A DNA stretch of 34,685 nucleotides, taken from Reclinomonas americana ATCC 50394 (Eukaryota > Jakobida > Jakobea > Jakobida). This document shows, piece by piece, positions 8,817 through 18,443 of the stretch (the stretch's first letter is position 1; the number at the start of each line of letters is the position of its first letter). The notes below the pieces were generated by a model, which had not been told where the DNA came from, did no database searches, and was given only the letters and a program-made list of their open reading frames with translations. Both the position numbers and the translations under genes were made by a program. Location of the stretch: assembly GCA_048213135.1 (NCBI GenBank), contig PS015043.1:153382-188066 (forward strand), given 5' to 3'.

Positions 8817-9779
8817 ATGAGTGCCANNNNNNNNNNNNNNNNNNNNNNNNNNNNNNNNNNNNNNNNNNNNNNNNNNNNNNNNNNNNNNNNNNNNNNNNNN
8901 NNNNNNNNNNNNNNNNNNNNNNNNNNNNNNNNNNNNNNNNNNNNNNNNNNNNNNNNNNNNNNNNNNNNNNNNNNNNNTGGACACACGCATGCGGTGAATG
9001 CCGTCGCCTTCACGCCCGACAGTCGCCACGTGGTGAGTGGCAGTCACGATGAAACAGTGGTGGTGTGGTCGGTGGAGAGCGGAGCAGTCGTGCGGCGACT
9101 GGAGGGACACACGAGTGGTGTGCTGGCGGTGGCGGTGGCCCCCGACGGCCGCCACATTGTCAGCGGGAGTGGAGACAATGAGCGCGCGGTGCGAGTGTGG
9201 TCGGTGGAGAGTGGCGCACTGGAGCGGCAGCTGCCAAAGCACCTCACTCGTGTCACCTCGGTGGCCGTCACTCGCGACAGTGAGTTTGTGTTGAGTGGCG
9301 CCGACGATGGCGAGTTGCGCATGTATTCGCTGGCGCGGGGCGACATTGTGCGGCGATTCGAGGGGCACACCGGGCGAGTCATGTCGCTGGCGATGGCAGT
9401 GGACGGTGCGCACATGGTGAGTGGCAGTGGCGACAAGACCATTCGCGTGTGGTCGCTGGCGACGGGAGAGGAGACGCGACGGGTGGTGGAGCACCAGTCG
9501 GAGGTGTATTCCGTGGCCGTCACGGTGGACGGGGAGCGCGTTGTGAGTGGCAGCTGGGACAAGACGGTGCGGGTGTGGTACGTGCCGTGTGCGCGCACGC
9601 AGCATGAGCTCGATTGTGCGCGCTCGGCCTTGCGGGCGGTGAGGGAGATGCAGGCGGAGAAGGAGGAGGACAAAGTGGAGCGGCGGTGTCTGGTGGAGAT
9701 TGTGCTGCGGTGCTTTATTGTGGAGGAGGCGGAGGTGGTGCTGCATCGGAGGCGCAGTGATCCGACGTTTCATTTTTGA
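8817..9779 (+). CDS. WD40 repeat protein B (5' part interrupted by gap)
   Basis: Paralogue of A and C. An ATG at 8817 (MSA) precedes the gap 8827-8977, after which the frame is open to TGA at 9777-9779. Five complete WD blades follow the gap, starting HAVNAVAFTPDSRHVVSGS and ending VVSGSWDKTVRVWY. One or two blades are presumably missing in the gap and upstream, because A and C have seven. The tail (ALRAVREMQAEKEEDKVERRCLVEIVLRCFIVEEAEVVLHRR) is nearly the same as in C. The start is uncertain: it depends on the gap length being right, and the true start may be inside the gap. Function is probably as for A, a propeller scaffold with unknown partner. Confidence 0.82.
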   Translation: MSAXXXXXXXXXXXXXXXXXXXXXXXXXXXXXXXXXXXXXXXXXXXXXXXXXXXGHTHAVNAVAFTPDSRHVVSGSHDETVVVWSVESGAVVRRLEGHTSGVLAVAVAPDGRHIVSGSGDNERAVRVWSVESGALERQLPKHLTRVTSVAVTRDSEFVLSGADDGELRMYSLARGDIVRRFEGHTGRVMSLAMAVDGAHMVSGSGDKTIRVWSLATGEETRRVVEHQSEVYSVAVTVDGERVVSGSWDKTVRVWYVPCARTQHELDCARSALRAVREMQAEKEEDKVERRCLVEIVLRCFIVEEAEVVLHRRRSDPTFHF

Positions 9780-10386
9780 GCTCAAGGGGAAGGGATTCCG
9801 AGGAGAGGGTATCTTGGACACCAAGGGTGCTTTTACCTGCCGCCAGCGAGTCGGCGTTGAATGTTGCCTGTCATTTTGGTCAAGTGCCTGTCTTCCTGGC
9901 CCGAGAGTGAGAGATCATGTGCGAGAGAGGTCGCAGTGAGTGTTGCTGGTCAAGTGCCTGCGTTTCAGGTGGAGTCAGCATGTTGCTTTTCTTTTTTGCC
10001 AAGTGTCTGTCTTCTTCGCACCAGAGTGTGAGATGCGCTGTCGCAACGCGTCCATCCTCCCTTTTGTGCATGTGAGCAGGCAGAGAATGAGCTGTGTATG
10101 TTGCCTGTTTTTTCCCGTCAAGTGCCTGACACGAGAGAGTGAGTGAGTGCGCGTTCGCAGTGCATGTTGCCTGTCTTTTGCCGTGCTCTTCTTCATGTCA
10201 CAGCCAGGGAGCACAGTGCGTGTTTATTGTCTTTTTGTCACGTGCAATGGCACCAGTGAGTGAGCGAGACATCGTACTGTGCTTCTGCACCGTCGAAGAA
10301 GCACTGGTGCGCAATGGGCCGTCTCAGTTTCTGGTGATGGATATCGCATGCAGCTGCGTCAACGTTGCTGCGTTTGATAATTAAAC

Positions 10387-10422
<36 letters not shown>

Positions 10423-10806
10423 TATCGCATGCAACACGCTGCGAGAGCCCTGCACCACTTCGGAGGGCCGACTGCAAGCATTTCAATGGCCATGCTGCTA
10501 TTTTACGGCCAAGCGCCTGCCTACTTGGTGCAACCAGTGAGTGTGGGAGCAGTCGCAGTGCGCGCCTTCGTCTCTCCACCAAGCGCCTGCCTTTTCTGCA
10601 CTGCTGACGAGCATTTCTTCGACGTCAACGTCAAAGACAAGTGCTTCATGTTCATTTCCCGCATGCCTTCATGCATGCAACACGGTATGCAAGTAGCCCT
10701 CAACCACTCCTTCTTGTGACGACACGCAGAGTGGCACCTTCCCTTCACCAACGCTCGAGAGGACATCAATATCCCGCCTTCTCCTTCTCCTCCTCCCCTC
10801 TCTGCA
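9780..10806. repeat. Spacer with degenerate minisatellite and (TTG)n
   Basis: No gene is recognised. A degenerate unit built around TTGCCTGTCTTTTTGTCAAG and TGCCTG, followed by GAGAGTGAG-type sequence, recurs near 9862, 9940, 9978, 10097, 10162, 10219, 10495 and 10570, at irregular spacing of about 40-110 bp. A perfect (TTG)n run lies at about 10387-10420. The last 60 bases before 10807 are pyrimidine-rich, a plausible promoter-proximal or leader segment. Confidence 0.65.
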
Positions 10807-11889
10807 ATGACCTCCCCACTCCTCTCCCTCTGCGCCACCCCCCTCGGCGACTTCTCCCCCCAACACTGCGTCGCCTTCACCCCCGATAACCAGCACTTTG
10901 TGAGCGGCGGCGAAGACCACGCCGTGCGCGTGTGGTCCGTGGCCACTGGCGCACAAGTGCAAGAGTTTGGCGAGCACACCGACGAGGTACTATGCGTCGC
11001 CGTCACTCCCGACGGCAGCCACGTGGTAAGCGGAGGCAGTGACATGACTGTGCGAGTGTGGTCGCTGGCGACGGGCGAGGAGGTGCGCAGACTGGAGGGC
11101 CACACCATGTATGTCAGCTCAGTGGCTGTCGACGACCTGCACATTGTCAGTGGCAGCTGGGACAAGACTGTGCGCGTGTGGTCACTGGCGACAGGCGAGG
11201 AGATGCGACTCTTCAACCGGCACACTGGGTGGGTGCTGTGTGTGGCCATCACCGTCGACGGGCGGTATGTGGTGAGTGGCGGCACGGATCGAGTGGTGCG
11301 CGTGTGGCAAATGGACAATGGACGCGAGGTGTGCCACCTGGACGGGCACGTCGACGGTGTGCAGTGCGTTGCGGTCACGCGCGATGGTCGGCATGTGGTC
11401 AGTGGTGGCTCGCGGGATGGCATGGTGCGAGTGTGGTCGCTGGTGACGGGCAAAGAGGTGCAGCGGTTGGATGGACGTGTGCATGCGGTGAACTCGGTGG
11501 CGATCACGGTGGATAGTCAGCGAGTGGTGTGCGCCAGCAATGATTGCACTGTGCGCGTGTGGTCGCTGGCGAGTGGCGAAGAAGTGGCACCGAGGGTGAA
11601 AGTCGATGCGTGGAGCGTGGAGGCGGTCGCTGTCAGTGCGGATGGGCAGTTTGTGGCGAGTGCCGGCGGTGGCGAAATGGCGCTGTGTCTGTGGGCGACG
11701 CCGTGTGGGCTCGCGTCTCGTGAGCTTGCGCGGGCGCGGTTTGCTCTGCGCGCGGTGCAGGAGATGCAGGCGGCGGAGGGCGAAGTGGAGCGGCGGTGTC
11801 TGGTGGAGATCGTGCTGCGCTGCTTCATGGTGGAGGAGGCGGAGGTGGTGATGCATCGCTGCGCGACAGATCCGGCGTTGCGACTGTGA
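10807..11889 (+). CDS. WD40 repeat protein C, seven-bladed propeller
   Basis: Intronless frame of 360 codons. The short N-terminus (MTSPLLSLCATPLG) leads straight into blade 1. Seven blades are countable: CVAFTPDNQHFVSGG, CVAVTPDGSHVVSGG, SVAVDDLHIVSGS, CVAITVDGRYVVSGG, CVAVTRDGRHVVSGG, SVAITVDSQRVVCAS and AVAVSADGQFVASAG. Most end VRVWS with the structural Asp before it. The tail (FALRAVQEMQAAEGEVERRCLVEIVLRCFMVEEAEVVMHR) matches that of A and B, without the long Glu tract of A. The start is the Met 8 codons before the first predicted strand, preceded by a pyrimidine-rich stretch. It is probably a scaffold. With A, B and the minus fragment it forms a locally duplicated family. Confidence 0.92.
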   Translation: MTSPLLSLCATPLGDFSPQHCVAFTPDNQHFVSGGEDHAVRVWSVATGAQVQEFGEHTDEVLCVAVTPDGSHVVSGGSDMTVRVWSLATGEEVRRLEGHTMYVSSVAVDDLHIVSGSWDKTVRVWSLATGEEMRLFNRHTGWVLCVAITVDGRYVVSGGTDRVVRVWQMDNGREVCHLDGHVDGVQCVAVTRDGRHVVSGGSRDGMVRVWSLVTGKEVQRLDGRVHAVNSVAITVDSQRVVCASNDCTVRVWSLASGEEVAPRVKVDAWSVEAVAVSADGQFVASAGGGEMALCLWATPCGLASRELARARFALRAVQEMQAAEGEVERRCLVEIVLRCFMVEEAEVVMHRCATDPALRL

Positions 11890-11926
11890 TTTCCGGCAAC
11901 CCGGCCGACTCCATTTATAGGCCTTT

Positions 11927-11962
11927 TCGCCGCCGGCATGTCTTCTGAGATGCCGGCGGCGA
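11927..11962. other. 13-bp perfect inverted repeat (hairpin)
   Basis: TCGCCGCCGGCAT at 11927-11939 pairs with ATGCCGGCGGCGA at 11950-11962 across a 10-base loop. It lies 38 bp past the stop of WD40 C and 165 bp before the lipase-TPR start, in a 237-bp spacer with no gene. It may be a 3'-UTR hairpin or a relic of a mobile element end. Confidence 0.75.
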
Positions 11963-12126
11963 TACTGTTTCGAACGCGACACATGCGCAGAGCCATGAAT
12001 GCAAGTGGCAACGCCTCATCACGACGCGTGGGCACGCAAGCGGAGGCGGACACGAATGTTCGGTGGGTTTCAGAACAAAACCTGTCACAACACATCTTTT
12101 CTGAGTCGCGTGTGAGAGCTCGCACA

Positions 12127-12198
12127 ATGCTCTTCCAACGCGCCGCCGCTCTGTTTGCGCGGCACCCACTGCGCTGTATTGTTGCGTCTGTGTGTGTG

Positions 12199-12239
<41 letters not shown>

Positions 12240-13862
12240 ATCACACATCCTTTGCTCACTTCTCTCCTCTCCACACAAAGGGCACACTGGCGGGCGCCGC
12301 TGGTGTCGCCTACACTGTGCCTCAGGTGCACACAGCTCGCGGACCAGACCCGCCGCTCGCCTTGGCTGTCGGCAAAATCCAGCTGACAGAGGACGGCGAC
12401 GAGTCGAGTGCGGCCGACTTGCGTTCTCACGCGCTCTCCAACTGGTGGATGGCAAAGGACCTGGACGATCGGTACACATTCGTTATTCAGGCCATCAAGG
12501 ACGGCATGCTGGCGATGAAGGAGTATCGTGGCGGCCTGGCCGACTTGTCGTACGCCGTCTTCCGTCATGATCATCCCAATACCGAGGCTGGCAAGGAGGC
12601 CAAGAAGCAGACGAGCTCCGCCACTCCCGAGGGTCGTGTGGCCATTGTGCAGCAGGCGCTGGCTGTGAAGGCCTCGCGTGCCGGTATGGAGAATGTGCGC
12701 CAGTTGTTCCAGGGCCTGCAAGTGAGCCGCGCCGATGACACCATTGTTGTTCTCGTTGCGTCGGGGAGGGGGAATAGGGGGAAAGGGGGACAAGGAGAAG
12801 GAGGGGGAAAAAGAGAAGGAGGGGGACGAGGAGAAGGAGGGGGACAAGGAGAAGGAGGGGGACAAGGAGAAGGCAGAGGAGATGAGAGGGAAGAAGGGCG
12901 ATGGAGGGGATGAGAGCAAAAGACGGAGAAAGAGAGCGATCGACGATGACAGCGACTGGGAGGGAGAGAAGTCGGAGAAGAAGGAGAGAAGACAGAAAAA
13001 AGAGAAGGAAGACGGGGCGATGCGAGAGTGAGAGCAAAAGACAGAGAAGAGCGAGAATGATGGTGAGAGCGTGTGAGAGAGAAAGTCAGAGGATAAAAGG
13101 GGAGAAGACAGCAAGAAGAGAAGCAAGGCGGGCGATGCAGGCGAGTGAGAGCAAACGACAGAGAAAGAGAGCGATCGACGGAGATTGAGAGTGGGAGGGA
13201 GAGAAATCGGAGAAGATGGAGAAGACAGCGAAAAGAGAAGCAAGACGGGTGATGTAGGGGAGTGAGAGCAAGCGACAGAGAAAGAGACAGCGAGGGAGAG
13301 GGAGAGTGGGGGCGCAAGAGACACACATACATGAAGGAGGGAGAGACATAGTGAGAGCAAGGCAGGAGACAGATAGACAGTCAGTGTTGGAGAGAGTCTC
13401 ACCGACAGGCTATCTCAGCTGAGGAGAGGCAGGCACTCAAACTGCACGCAGATGGTTCTTTGTCTCTTTCCTGTCCGTCAGTTGAGCCACTTCTACTCTT
13501 GTCCTCTCCCTCGCGGTCTCTGTCGTCTCTCTCTTTCATTGTCTTTTCCCTCTGTCTCCAGTTCTCACCCATGCTCCTTTCTTTGTATTTTCCCTGTCCG
13601 ACAGTTGAGCTTCTCCCCTTTCCTCGCCGTCTCCGACGGTGTTCTCTCTTTCTCTGTCGTCTGTTTTCCCACTCCCACTCCTTCTCTTTGTCTCTTTCCT
13701 GCCTTCTTTCCCCCTTGTACTTGCCAGCTCTGTCGGTCTTTCTCTCTCTCTTGTTCTCTCTCCCACTCTCACTCCTGCCACAACTTTTCCTTGTCCCTTC
13801 TCCCCATTTTCCCATTTTCTCTTCTTCTTTCCCACTTCCTTGTCGGTCATTCTCTTTTGGTC

Positions 13863-13898
<36 letters not shown>

Positions 13899-16257
13899 GT
13901 TCCCTCACATGCTCCTTCTCCTTGTCTTATACTTGGTCGGCAGTTGAACTTCTCCGCTTTCTCTCTCTCTGTCCCTCGCACTCTCTGTCGGTCCTATTCC
14001 CTGTCCTTCCCCCCCTCCTCCTTCTTTCCCCCTTCTGCTCACTTCCCTTCTTTCGTGCAGGTGGACCACAAGCACCGCGAGATCAACATTTGCATCGCTG
14101 GTACGCGTGCCAGCTTTGCCACCGCCAGCGACTTTTGGACCGACTTCAAAATGGTCACCGGACTCGGTGGCCCCAATGAGCGTTTCGACGAAGCAAAGGA
14201 GGTGATGCAGTGGGTGTTTGACGAGCTCGCTCCCGCATGCGCCAGGAGCCGCGCTGATTCGTTTGGCGGTGAGGCGGCGGGTGAGAAGCCGGAGCGGCAT
14301 GAGTACCGCGTGTGCCTGCATGGCCACAGTCTTGGATCGACGATTGTGAGTGTGAGGTGGAGGGGGAAGCAAGGGGGAAGGGATGGAGGGAAGGGATCTG
14401 ACGGATAGGAGGGGAGGGAAGGGAAGGGTAGAGAAGGGAAAAAGAGAGGGAGGAGAAGGTAGAGAAAGCAAAGGGAAGCGACAGAAGGGAGAAAAGGGAA
14501 GGGAAGGAAAGACAACGAGAGGGAGAATGAAGAAGGGATGTGACAGAAGAGAGAGAAGCGGAGTGAAGGCTGGTGCAAGACAAGGAGACGGTGAGACGAG
14601 AAGGAGAGTGTGAATTAGGGAAGAGATGGGAAGGAGGGAAGGAAGGGAAGGAAAGTGAGAAAATGAAAGCGCGAGAGGAGGAGACGGAATGAAGACCGGG
14701 AAGGCAAGGAAAAGCAGGGAAAGGAAGGAAGTGACGGAAGGAAAGGAGACAAACGAGAAAAGTGAGAATGCCAGGGAAAGAAGTGAGAAGGAAAGAGATA
14801 GGGATGATATTGAGACAGAGACAGGGAACGGAAGCAAAGGGAAGGCAAGAAGAGAGAACAGCGCGGAAGGCCTGAAAGAAGAGAGCCAGAGATGGGAAGG
14901 AGAGAAGGAAAGGAAAGAAAAAGAGAAAATGAGAGCGCGAGAGGAGAAGACGGAATGAAGACAGGGAAGGCAAGGAGGGAAGGGCATGGGAAGGAGGGAA
15001 AGGAGGCAGCGAGAAAAGTGAGCGTGCCAGGGAAAGGAGAGAGAAGGAAGTGAAGGGTGGGAAGATGGAATCGAAGGGAAGGCAAGAAAAGAGAACGACG
15101 CTGAAGGCCTGAGAGAAGAGAGCCAGAGAGGGGGGAAGGAAGAAAGGCGGGGGAATAGACGGAGTGACAACGCGTCAAGACACTCGGGCTTGAATGAGCG
15201 AAACACCGAACCGTGTGAGAAGGAGAAGAGTTTTTTTCGCTTCTCTCTCTGTGTGTGCGCATCATCTTCCGCTTGATGTTCCGCACTCTGTGTCCTTGAA
15301 TGCTGCGAGTATAGGTACACGAGACTTGTTGGCGATCACTGGTAGATGCTCATTGTTGTGTGTGGATCAGTGAAGTTGCTAGAATAGTGAGNNNNNNNNN
15401 NNNNNNNNNNNNNNNNNNNNNNNNNNNNNNNNNNNNNNNNNNNNNNNNNNNNNNNNNNNNNNNNNNNNNNNNNNNNNNNNNNNNNNNNNNNNNNNNNNNN
15501 NNNNNNNNNNNNNNNGTGAGAATGTGTACAGGAGAGATGGGCGACGAGACTGTGTCCGTTCTTTTCCTTCCTATTCATGCAGGGGAGTGAGAATGTACAT
15601 GTGTACAGGAGAGATGGGCGACGAAACTGTGTCCGTTCTTTTCCTTCCTATTCACTTCTCTCTTTCCCCCTCCCCTCTCCCCCATTGCACAGGCCCTCTG
15701 GCTCAACACCAGCGACCTCGCGCAAGACAATCGAGTCAACGTGTACGCGTTTGCCACCATTCCGCCGCCCCTCTCGTGGGCGCTTGGAGACAAGTGGAAC
15801 ACGGCGGCGCAGACGCAGAACAGTGGCGACTCGGTGAGCACAGATCTCATACATATTTCGCGTTAACTGCCTTGCTGACACATTGTGACTACGTGCAGGT
15901 CGCCACCACTCCTATTCTGGCGCGCGTTCAGCAGCCGACCATCACTGGCGTGCGCCACAGCGGCGGTTGCGTGCACACGTACTCCAACGAGGAGGATCCC
16001 TTGACGCAGGGAGCCTCCTCCACCCGTTCATTCTTGTACGGCATGTTTGGTGGCATCAAGCAGAACTTTGTCGCGNNNNNNNNNNNNNNNNNNNNNNNNN
16101 NNNNNNNNNNNNNNNNNNNNNNNNNNNNNNNNNNNNNNNNNNNNNNNNNNNNNNNNNNNNNNNNNNNNNNNTTCCCCGGCGCCGTGTCCCATCGAGTGAC
16201 CGCGCTCGGGCACAGTGCGCGTCACTTTGACGACACGTTCTTCTGCGGTTCGTAAGA

Positions 16258-16288
<31 letters not shown>

Positions 16289-18315
16289 AGGGAGAGAGTG
16301 ATACTGAGTGTGTGAGGGAGACACGAAGTGGGGTCGAGAGGAGTCACGCTTTTTGCCGACTTTGTGTCGTTGTCTATTGACATTCACTTTTAACAGCTCT
16401 TGGGCCTGGTGACGAGGAATGGTTGGAGGCGATCAAGAAGCCGCTTCTCGAGATGCTCAAGGACGCCACGAGCACTCGCTCGGTCAATGGTTTCATGGAT
16501 CCCTACAGAAAGGCGCTGAAGAAGGTCAACGACTACAACCTCGACATTCAGCAGACGAGCAAGGTGCAAAGTGCGCTGGTGCAGAGCATGGGAAGCGCTT
16601 GGACTGGTACGTGTGCACTTGGCAATGCGCAACACGACGACGTGTTCACTCATCGCACGACAGCCCTCGTTCGTGACGCCCGGGAGTACGAGAAGGACGC
16701 GGCCGCTGCTCTCGAGGTGTTCACGTTGTTGGACAACGCCACAGTCGACTCNNNNNNNNNNNNNNNNNNNNNNNNNNNNNNNNNNNNNNNNNNNNNNNNN
16801 NNNNNNNNNNNNNNNNNNNNNNNNNNNNNNNNNNNNNNNNNNNNNNNNNNNNNNNNNNNNNNNNNNNNNNNNNNNNNNNNNNNNNNNNNNNTGTGCTCTT
16901 CAATTTGCGCGGTGATGGTTCGGATACAATAGCGGGTTCATTACTTTGATTGCTGCGACTGAGACTCTTCCCTGCAGACCCGGCTCTCTGGGCGAATTAC
17001 CTGGAGAAGCTCGAGACGGACATTTTTGGAGCTCACCGAATTCGTGAGTTCCGCATCATGTTCTTCTGTCTGTCTTGTCGGTTGCTGACTGTGAGTGCGC
17101 AGCCGAGGATCAGCAGAACATGCAGCGCTGGCACGTGGCTGCCTACATTGCGACGAACATTGCTGCCGAGCACGATATGCCCCGCCTGGTATGCACAGCT
17201 CATTCCCTCGTTTTGCATTCCATCTCCCACTCTGCTCACTCTTCTCCTCACACAAGGTGCCCGTGGAGGTGGCCAAGCGTGCGGCGACAATTCTCCGAGC
17301 CTGCGTTGAGAGTTACAAGCGGCTCCACCCGCGTGGTTCTGATGTCGACACTCTGCCGATGCAGATGCAACTGGCCGCGGCACTGCGCGCCTCGGGCATG
17401 CACGACGAGGCCGCAGCGTTGCTGGCGGGCCTGATTGACAAGGGCACACTTCTCCTTCAGACGCTGTCAGGCAGCATCACTCTGCAGCGCAACGTCGAGT
17501 TGGAGCTGGTGCAGTTGCAGCGCCGGTTGGCACTGGTGCTCTACGACTCTGGCAAGTACGACGACGCGGTGGCGGTACAGGAGAAGGCCGTCAGGTCGAT
17601 CAGCAGGCTCCTCGGCGACAGCCACCCGAACACCATCGTGGCGCGCAGTCACTTGTGGATGGCCAAGGTCAAGGCCGCTCGCCACCAGTCGGTGACGCCC
17701 GACTACCGGGAGGCACTGGACGCACAGTTTGAGGCGCTGTCGGTGGCGGAGAGCATGTTTGGCCGTCATCATCCCATGACGCTAATGGCGTGCGGCTTCC
17801 TCGCGCGGACCATTTGCAAGCAGGGCAACTATGACAAGGCGGAGCGCATGCAGCGCAGCATGCTGGCGGCCAATCGCCGACTGTACGGCTACTCGGACCA
17901 CCGCGCCGCCGAGGCACAATCGGCGCTCGCGCTGACGCTGCGTGCGAGAGCGGTGCGCGGTCGCGTGTCGGACGCCGAGCGAGCGAAGCTGCTGCAAAAG
18001 GCGGAGGGCATGCTGCGTCAGGTCTGTTCGCAGCTGGCAAGCACAGTCGGCGCCGCCAGCCAGGCTACCATTCGTGCGCAGTGCCGGTTGGCGTCGACGC
18101 TGTTCTACGAGGGCAAGTACGAGGAGGCGCGGAGAACGCAGCAGGTGGCGTGCAATGCTTCACGGCAGCTCGGAGAGCAGCATCCGCTGGCGAGGTCGAG
18201 CCAGGAGAAGATGGAGCGGATTGTGAGGAGGATGGCGAGAGAGGTGGGAGGTGGTGGTGGTGGTGGTGCAGCTCCGGAGTTGGCGGGGGCGGGGGTGGTG
18301 GTGGGTGGGAGGTGA
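12127..18315 (+). CDS. Class 3 (alpha/beta-hydrolase) lipase fused to C-terminal TPR array, putative mitochondrial presequence
   Basis: Eleven visible exons: 12127-12189, 12281-12754, 14061-14345, 15693-15833, 15899-16075(gap), 16172-16247, 16397-16606, 16664-16751(gap), 16978-17043, 17103-17188 and 17257-18315. All checkable phases agree. Residues 1-21 (MLFQRAAALFARHPLRCIVAS) form a basic amphipathic helix followed by a small-residue hydrophobic stretch, so mitochondrial targeting or membrane anchoring is inferred. The lipase domain shows INICIAGT, then LHGHSLGSTI with nucleophile Ser269, NVYAFATIPPP, and CVHTYSNEEDP (Asp354 the likely acid). The catalytic His is probably in VTALGHSARHF, after a gap. 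A helical linker leads to kinesin-light-chain-like TPRs (ALVLYDSGKYDDAVAVQEKAV, KQGNYDKAERMQRSMLAANRRLYG, LFYEGKYEEARRTQQVACNASRQLG) and a Gly-rich end. Predicted to hydrolyse a lipid ester, with TPRs binding a partner. Two gaps leave some chance that two genes are merged. Confidence 0.8.
12189..12238 (+). repeat. (GT)n microsatellite at the 5' splice site of intron 1
   Basis: Nearly pure GT run beginning exactly where exon 1 of the lipase-TPR gene must end. The 91-bp intron (12190-12280) ends CCACACAAAG. Many GT dinucleotides could act as donor. Phase 0 at 12190 fits the downstream frame. Confidence 0.85.
12755..14060 (+). repeat. Intron 2 of lipase-TPR: purine-rich half with ~116-bp tandem repeat, then pyrimidine-rich half
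   Basis: Donor GTTGCG at 12755, acceptor TTTCGTGCAG at 14060. Up to about 13400 the plus strand is purine-rich. 12775-12880 holds 21-bp units of GGGGGACAAGGAGAAGGA type. Then a roughly 116-bp unit beginning GTGAGAGCAAAAGACAGAG is repeated at about 12911, 13028, 13143 and 13260. From about 13440 the strand switches to pyrimidine-rich, with a degenerate unit containing CAGTTGAGC at about 13479 and 13599 and CAGTTGAAC at 13941 (spacing about 120 and three times 114). No exon is seen inside. Confidence 0.7.
14346..15692 (+). repeat. Intron 3 of lipase-TPR: ~260-270-bp purine-rich duplication and a 76-bp direct repeat
   Basis: Donor GTGAGT, acceptor CCATTGCACAG. A purine-rich block at about 14656-14925 is repeated at about 14926-15160 with matching landmarks: GCGCGAGAGGAG then GACGGAATGAAGAC, AAAAGTGAG(A/C)(A/G)TGCCAGGGAAAG, and GAAGGCCTGA then AGAGAGCCAGAGA. 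Near the 3' end, after gap 15392-15515, a direct repeat containing ACAGGAGAGATGGGCGACGA occurs at 15529 and 15605. No coding exon is apparent. Confidence 0.7.
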
Positions 18316-18350
18316 TGGGAAAGAGTGAAAGGCCCGACGACGTCTTCATA

Positions 18351-18386
18351 TCCTGTCGACAGGAATTGGAAATCCGGCAAAAGCCG
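18351..18386. promoter_or_regulatory. 14-bp palindrome and small hairpin between the TPR gene and the next gene
   Basis: TCCTGTCGACAGGA (18351-18364) is a perfect palindrome. CCGGCAAAAGCCGG follows at about 18373. Both lie in the 128-bp spacer between the stop at 18315 and the start at 18444. A related sequence (GGTCCTGTCGGC, then GCCGGAATTG) lies before the rearranged copy near 22550. This may be a promoter element or 3'-end signal; only the symmetry is observed. Confidence 0.45.
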
Positions 18387-18443
18387 GCAGACAGCAAGCT
18401 CGACTCGCATTGCATTTCTCTCATCTCTCTCGGAGAGCACACA

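Noticed and set aside
10387-10420. (TTG)n as an Asn or Gln homopolymer-coding repeat
   Set aside because: It lies in an intergenic spacer with no supporting exon structure.
12735-13402. Glu/Lys/Gly-rich plus frame continuing the lipase exon past 12754
   Set aside because: The family pattern (DDTIVVL joined to VDHKHREINICIAGT) and phase need splicing at 12755; the extension is 21-bp repeat sequence.
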